Assembly: GCA_018668195.1 (NCBI GenBank)
Contig: JABITU010000232.1
Span: 1 to 8,429, forward strand
DNA: 8,429 bases
Origin: Tateyamaria sp.
GTDB taxonomy: Bacteria; Pseudomonadota; Alphaproteobacteria; Rhodobacterales; Rhodobacteraceae
Direction of reading: 5' to 3'
Positions within the stretch are counted from its first letter, which is position 1; each line of letters begins with the position of its first letter. The notes below the pieces were generated by a model. The model was not told where the DNA came from. It made no database searches and was given only the letters and a program-made list of their open reading frames with translations. Shown here one piece after another: positions 6,263-8,429 of the stretch. Made by a program: the position numbers and the translations under genes.

Positions 6263-7495
6263 GTGAAACTGGCTGACCTTGATATCATTGTTACAGCGCC
6301 CCCTGCACCGGGTTGGGGTGGGCGCTATTGGATATTGGTCAAGGTGACGACGGACGACGGAATTGTCGGTTGGGGCGAGTGCTATGCATCGTCTATTGGA
6401 CCAGAGCCAATGGGAACTGTCATCCAGGATGTGTTCGAACGTCACATGTCGGGCGAAAATCCGGAAAACATCGAACTCATGTTCCGGCGCGTTTATTCAT
6501 CAGGGTTCACGCAGCGGCCTGACCTGACGGTCATGGGCGCGTTTTCGGGGCTTGAGATCGCGTGCTGGGATATTCTAGGCAAGGCACGGGGCCGCCCAGT
6601 TCATGCGCTTTTGGGTGGACGCATGAACCGTCGTATCCGTGCCTATACCTACCTCTACCCCCTGCCCCATCACGATCTGGGAGCGTTCTGGACATCGCCT
6701 GAGATGGCTGGCGAAAGTGCTTTGGACTGCGTTGAACGAGGCTACACAGCCATCAAGTTTGATCCTGCAGGGCCATACACTCTGCGCGGCGGGCATATGC
6801 CGGGGATGCGTGACATTTCGCAGTCAGTGGCTTTTTGCAAAGCGATCCGCGAGGCAGTGGGCAACCGGGCTGATCTGCTGTTTGGCACGCATGGCCAATT
6901 CACCACCGCAGGTGCCATTCGCTTGGGTCAGGCCATCGAACCGTATAGCCCATTGTGGTTCGAAGAGCCTATTCCCCCCGACGCCATTGAGGAAATGGGG
7001 AAAGTGGCAAGCGCGGTTCGTATACCCATCGCAACGGGTGAGCGATTGACGACTAAGGTCGAATTCGCATCCGTTTTGCAAAGTGGTGCGGCGGCCATTC
7101 TGCAACCGGCCCTTGGCCGAGCGGGAGGCATCTGGGAAATGAAAAAAGTGGCTGCGATGGCCGAGGTCCACAATGCACAAATGGCGCCGCATCTTTATGC
7201 AGGACCAGTGGAGTGGGCTGCAAACATCCAGCTTGCCGCTTCGATCCCAAACATCCTGATGTGCGAGTGCATCGAGACGCCGTTCCACGACACGTTGATC
7301 CGCAGCTCGATCCGGGTTGAAGATGGGTTCATCACTCCCAGTGATTCCCCCGGTTTAGGCATTGATGTTGACGAGGATCTGGCCCGCGCGCATCCCTACA
7401 CCGGCGACGGCTTGCATTTACAGATGCAGGAAGAACCCTGCGATTATGTTGAGGGCAACAATTTCGAAGGTGGTGCCCCTGCACCGCGTAAGTGA
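6263..7495 (+). CDS. enolase-superfamily protein (mandelate racemase/muconate lactonizing enzyme type), probable acid-sugar or hydroxy-acid dehydratase
   Basis: This 410-residue protein has the N-terminal capping domain (WILVKVTTDDGIVGWGEC, 23-40) and the barrel domain of the MR/MLE group. The start of the barrel is marked by ALxGLEIACWDILGKA-like residues (93-108) and LLGG. Barrel-strand motifs are K165-x-D167 (strand 2), GTH at 208-210 (strand 3), FEEP with E234/E235 (strand 4), TGE with E260 (strand 5), QPALGRAGG (strand 6, 281-289) and PHLYAGP with H310 (strand 7). The two glutamates fit metal ligands and H310 fits the catalytic base. Two usual positions differ: the first metal ligand, normally Asp, aligns with G208, and the Asp of the Asp-His dyad is A283. 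True muconate cycloisomerase is unlikely because the Lys pair is absent; a sugar-acid dehydratase or relative is more plausible. The substrate is unknown. The start is GTG with a good ribosome binding site. Confidence 0.88.
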   Translation: MKLADLDIIVTAPPAPGWGGRYWILVKVTTDDGIVGWGECYASSIGPEPMGTVIQDVFERHMSGENPENIELMFRRVYSSGFTQRPDLTVMGAFSGLEIACWDILGKARGRPVHALLGGRMNRRIRAYTYLYPLPHHDLGAFWTSPEMAGESALDCVERGYTAIKFDPAGPYTLRGGHMPGMRDISQSVAFCKAIREAVGNRADLLFGTHGQFTTAGAIRLGQAIEPYSPLWFEEPIPPDAIEEMGKVASAVRIPIATGERLTTKVEFASVLQSGAAAILQPALGRAGGIWEMKKVAAMAEVHNAQMAPHLYAGPVEWAANIQLAASIPNILMCECIETPFHDTLIRSSIRVEDGFITPSDSPGLGIDVDEDLARAHPYTGDGLHLQMQEEPCDYVEGNNFEGGAPAPRK

Positions 7496-7504
7496 CAGAA
7501 AAAA

Positions 7505-8038
7505 CTAACGGTACAAAGAAATTCTAGCCACGGCTATGTCTGCCTGCATCACGCGGCCAATGGCCACAACGCCAATCCGGCGCAGGCGGGCAGGGTCAAA
7601 CGTGGCCTCTGTCCGGTAAGGCGTGAGTTGGTCAAAGGGGATCCGAACGGTCGTCCAGCTGTTTGGCGCATTGAAATCAGCTCGAAAGCTCTGCCATGGG
7701 CGCGTGAGCTGATCCGTGCGCACGCGCAGGTCATAAGTTTCCAAATTGCCCAAGACCTCAAGCTCCAATCCTGTCCAATCACTGATGTCGAAAACGCCAG
7801 CTTTATCAACATCAAATGCGATTTGCACAAAGCCGCCATTATTGTCGAGTGATACGGTGCCGGTCAACCGGACCGCTTCGCGTCCTTGGACCGTTTCGCG
7901 CGCTGCCTGACCACGCGACATACCACCCATGACCGTATCAGCCACGTATTCCCAATTGGGTTTCAAATCCATATGGGCCTCCTGAGCGTAATTTATTGTC
8001 GCGAACAACACGAGAACCAACGCAAGCGCACGTATCAT
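7505..8038 (-). CDS. exported CIA30-domain protein
   Basis: This 177-residue protein carries a CIA30 (complex I intermediate-associated protein 30) domain at about 25-176. Its hallmark is DTVMGGMSRG (34-43), followed by the beta-rich jelly-roll segments NNGGFVQIAFD, GLELEVLGN, YDLRVRTDQ and a late WTTVRIPFDQL. Residues 1-18 (MIRALALVLVLFATINYA) look like a Sec signal peptide with cleavage near A18 or A21, and no lipobox Cys follows, so a periplasmic location is likely. In eukaryotes CIA30 helps assemble complex I; bacterial members are mostly uncharacterised, and the fold suggests carbohydrate or ligand binding. The ATG at 8038 is chosen because of a strong Shine-Dalgarno 7 nt upstream and the signal peptide. 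A longer frame to 8065 lacks such support. It overlaps the upstream RraA-like gene by 4 nt (ATGA), so the two are probably co-translated. It converges on the enolase-superfamily gene across 9 nt. Confidence 0.85.
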   Translation of the reverse strand: MIRALALVLVLFATINYAQEAHMDLKPNWEYVADTVMGGMSRGQAARETVQGREAVRLTGTVSLDNNGGFVQIAFDVDKAGVFDISDWTGLELEVLGNLETYDLRVRTDQLTRPWQSFRADFNAPNSWTTVRIPFDQLTPYRTEATFDPARLRRIGVVAIGRVMQADIAVARISLYR

Positions 8039-8429
8039 GTCCGGGCCTCCTCGAACGCAGCCCAAACCGTCTGGAATTCGTCAAAACTGATCTTTTTGCC
8101 TTTGACAGTAGAAAATATGATGTCTTCTGACATTGTGAGTGTCTTGATGGCGGCAGAAAGACTGCTGACGACATCGTCAGGGATCACCACTGCGCCATGC
8201 CTATCGGCATGGACCAGATCACCAGGGTGGATATCAAGCCCAAAGACCCGCACTGGTGCGTCATAATCCACCACATGGACATAGCCGTGACTTGGCCCGA
8301 TGGACCCAGCCACAACCGGGTATCCTTTGGCCACATCGCCAAGATCGCGCATCACGCCATCGGTTAACGTCCCCGCGATGTCAAAAGCCTTATGAATGTT
8401 GGTGTTCACCTCACCCCAATAAGCGCCAA
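8035..8429 (-). CDS. RraA/HMG-CHA aldolase-like protein (5' end outside window)
   Basis: The frame runs from beyond the right edge to TGA at 8035-8037; 130 C-terminal residues are visible. A GTG at 8409 lies within the conserved GEVNTNIHKAF segment and is not the real start, since the preceding codons (GAYWGE) continue the family motif. Other landmarks are the TDGVMRDL segment, whose Arg-Asp pair binds substrate and divalent metal in the aldolases, and the LDIHPGDLVHADRHGAVVIP segment typical of the family. Members include 4-hydroxy-4-methyl-2-oxoglutarate/4-carboxy-4-hydroxy-2-oxoadipate aldolase, oxaloacetate decarboxylases, and the RNase E inhibitor RraA. The retained Arg-Asp and the C-terminal extension of about 45 residues favour a metabolic aldolase or decarboxylase over RraA itself. 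The substrate is unknown. Beside an enolase-superfamily enzyme and an alcohol dehydrogenase, cleavage of a 2-oxo acid to pyruvate is plausible. Confidence 0.85.
   Translation of the reverse strand, partial: GAYWGEVNTNIHKAFDIAGTLTDGVMRDLGDVAKGYPVVAGSIGPSHGYVHVVDYDAPVRVFGLDIHPGDLVHADRHGAVVIPDDVVSSLSAAIKTLTMSEDIIFSTVKGKKISFDEFQTVWAAFEEART
8046..8052 (-). promoter_or_regulatory. Shine-Dalgarno of the CIA30 gene
   Basis: On the minus strand this reads GAGGAGG, 7 nt before the ATG at 8038. It lies inside the last codons of the RraA-like gene and fixes the start of the exported protein. Confidence 0.75.

Noticed and set aside
6263..7495. Muconate cycloisomerase (catB) as the identity of the MR/MLE protein
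   Set aside because: CatB needs a K-x-K motif on strand 2 and a Lys on strand 6. This protein has K-x-D and a His on strand 7, as in the mandelate racemase and dehydratase groups.
7496..7504. Terminator at the A run between the converging genes
   Set aside because: The run of six As would give six Us on the minus-strand transcript, but no convincing GC-rich stem precedes it.

Overview
The window looks like a chromosomal catabolic region of an alphaproteobacterium, most likely of the Rhodobacteraceae (roseobacter group). This rests on the moderately high GC with GC-rich third codon positions, the roseobacter-like PcaB (MPQKQNP signature, about 440 aa) and PcaD, and a G/C-block hairpin element of a type I recall from intergenic spaces of that family. 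No phylogenetic test could be run. No RNA genes, CRISPR arrays or insertion sequences were seen.

Region 1 (1-4976, + strand) is a tightly packed operon that is already running at the left edge. It holds the C-terminal part of an alpha/beta hydrolase, a PLP-dependent threonine/serine dehydratase-like enzyme, an unrecognised 102-residue protein, 3-oxoadipate enol-lactonase (PcaD), 3-carboxy-cis,cis-muconate cycloisomerase (PcaB) and a Tet-family MFS transporter. Every junction is an overlap (ATGA, ATGA, TTGA) or a gap of 3-5 nt, so translational coupling is likely. PcaB and PcaD are two steps of the protocatechuate 3,4-cleavage branch of the beta-ketoadipate pathway. The decarboxylase between them (PcaC), the dioxygenase (PcaGH) and the usual regulator (PcaQ) are not in view.

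Region 2 (4977-5100) is a 124-base spacer with a strong 11-bp hairpin just after the transporter.

Region 3 (5101-7495, + strand) holds a zinc-dependent alcohol dehydrogenase and an enolase-superfamily (mandelate racemase/muconate lactonizing type) enzyme, separated by a cluster of GC-rich hairpins (6195-6239).

Region 4 (7505-8429, - strand) converges on region 3. It holds an RraA/HMG-CHA-aldolase-like protein, cut by the right edge, whose end overlaps the start of an exported CIA30-domain protein.

A working hypothesis, by inference only: region 3 plus the RraA-like protein form an acid-sugar or hydroxy-acid module (dehydratase, 2-oxo-acid aldolase, alcohol/aldehyde oxidoreductase) next to an aromatic-acid operon. 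The points most worth checking are the unrecognised 102-aa protein between the dehydratase and pcaD, the altered active-site positions in the enolase-superfamily protein, and the structured spacers.
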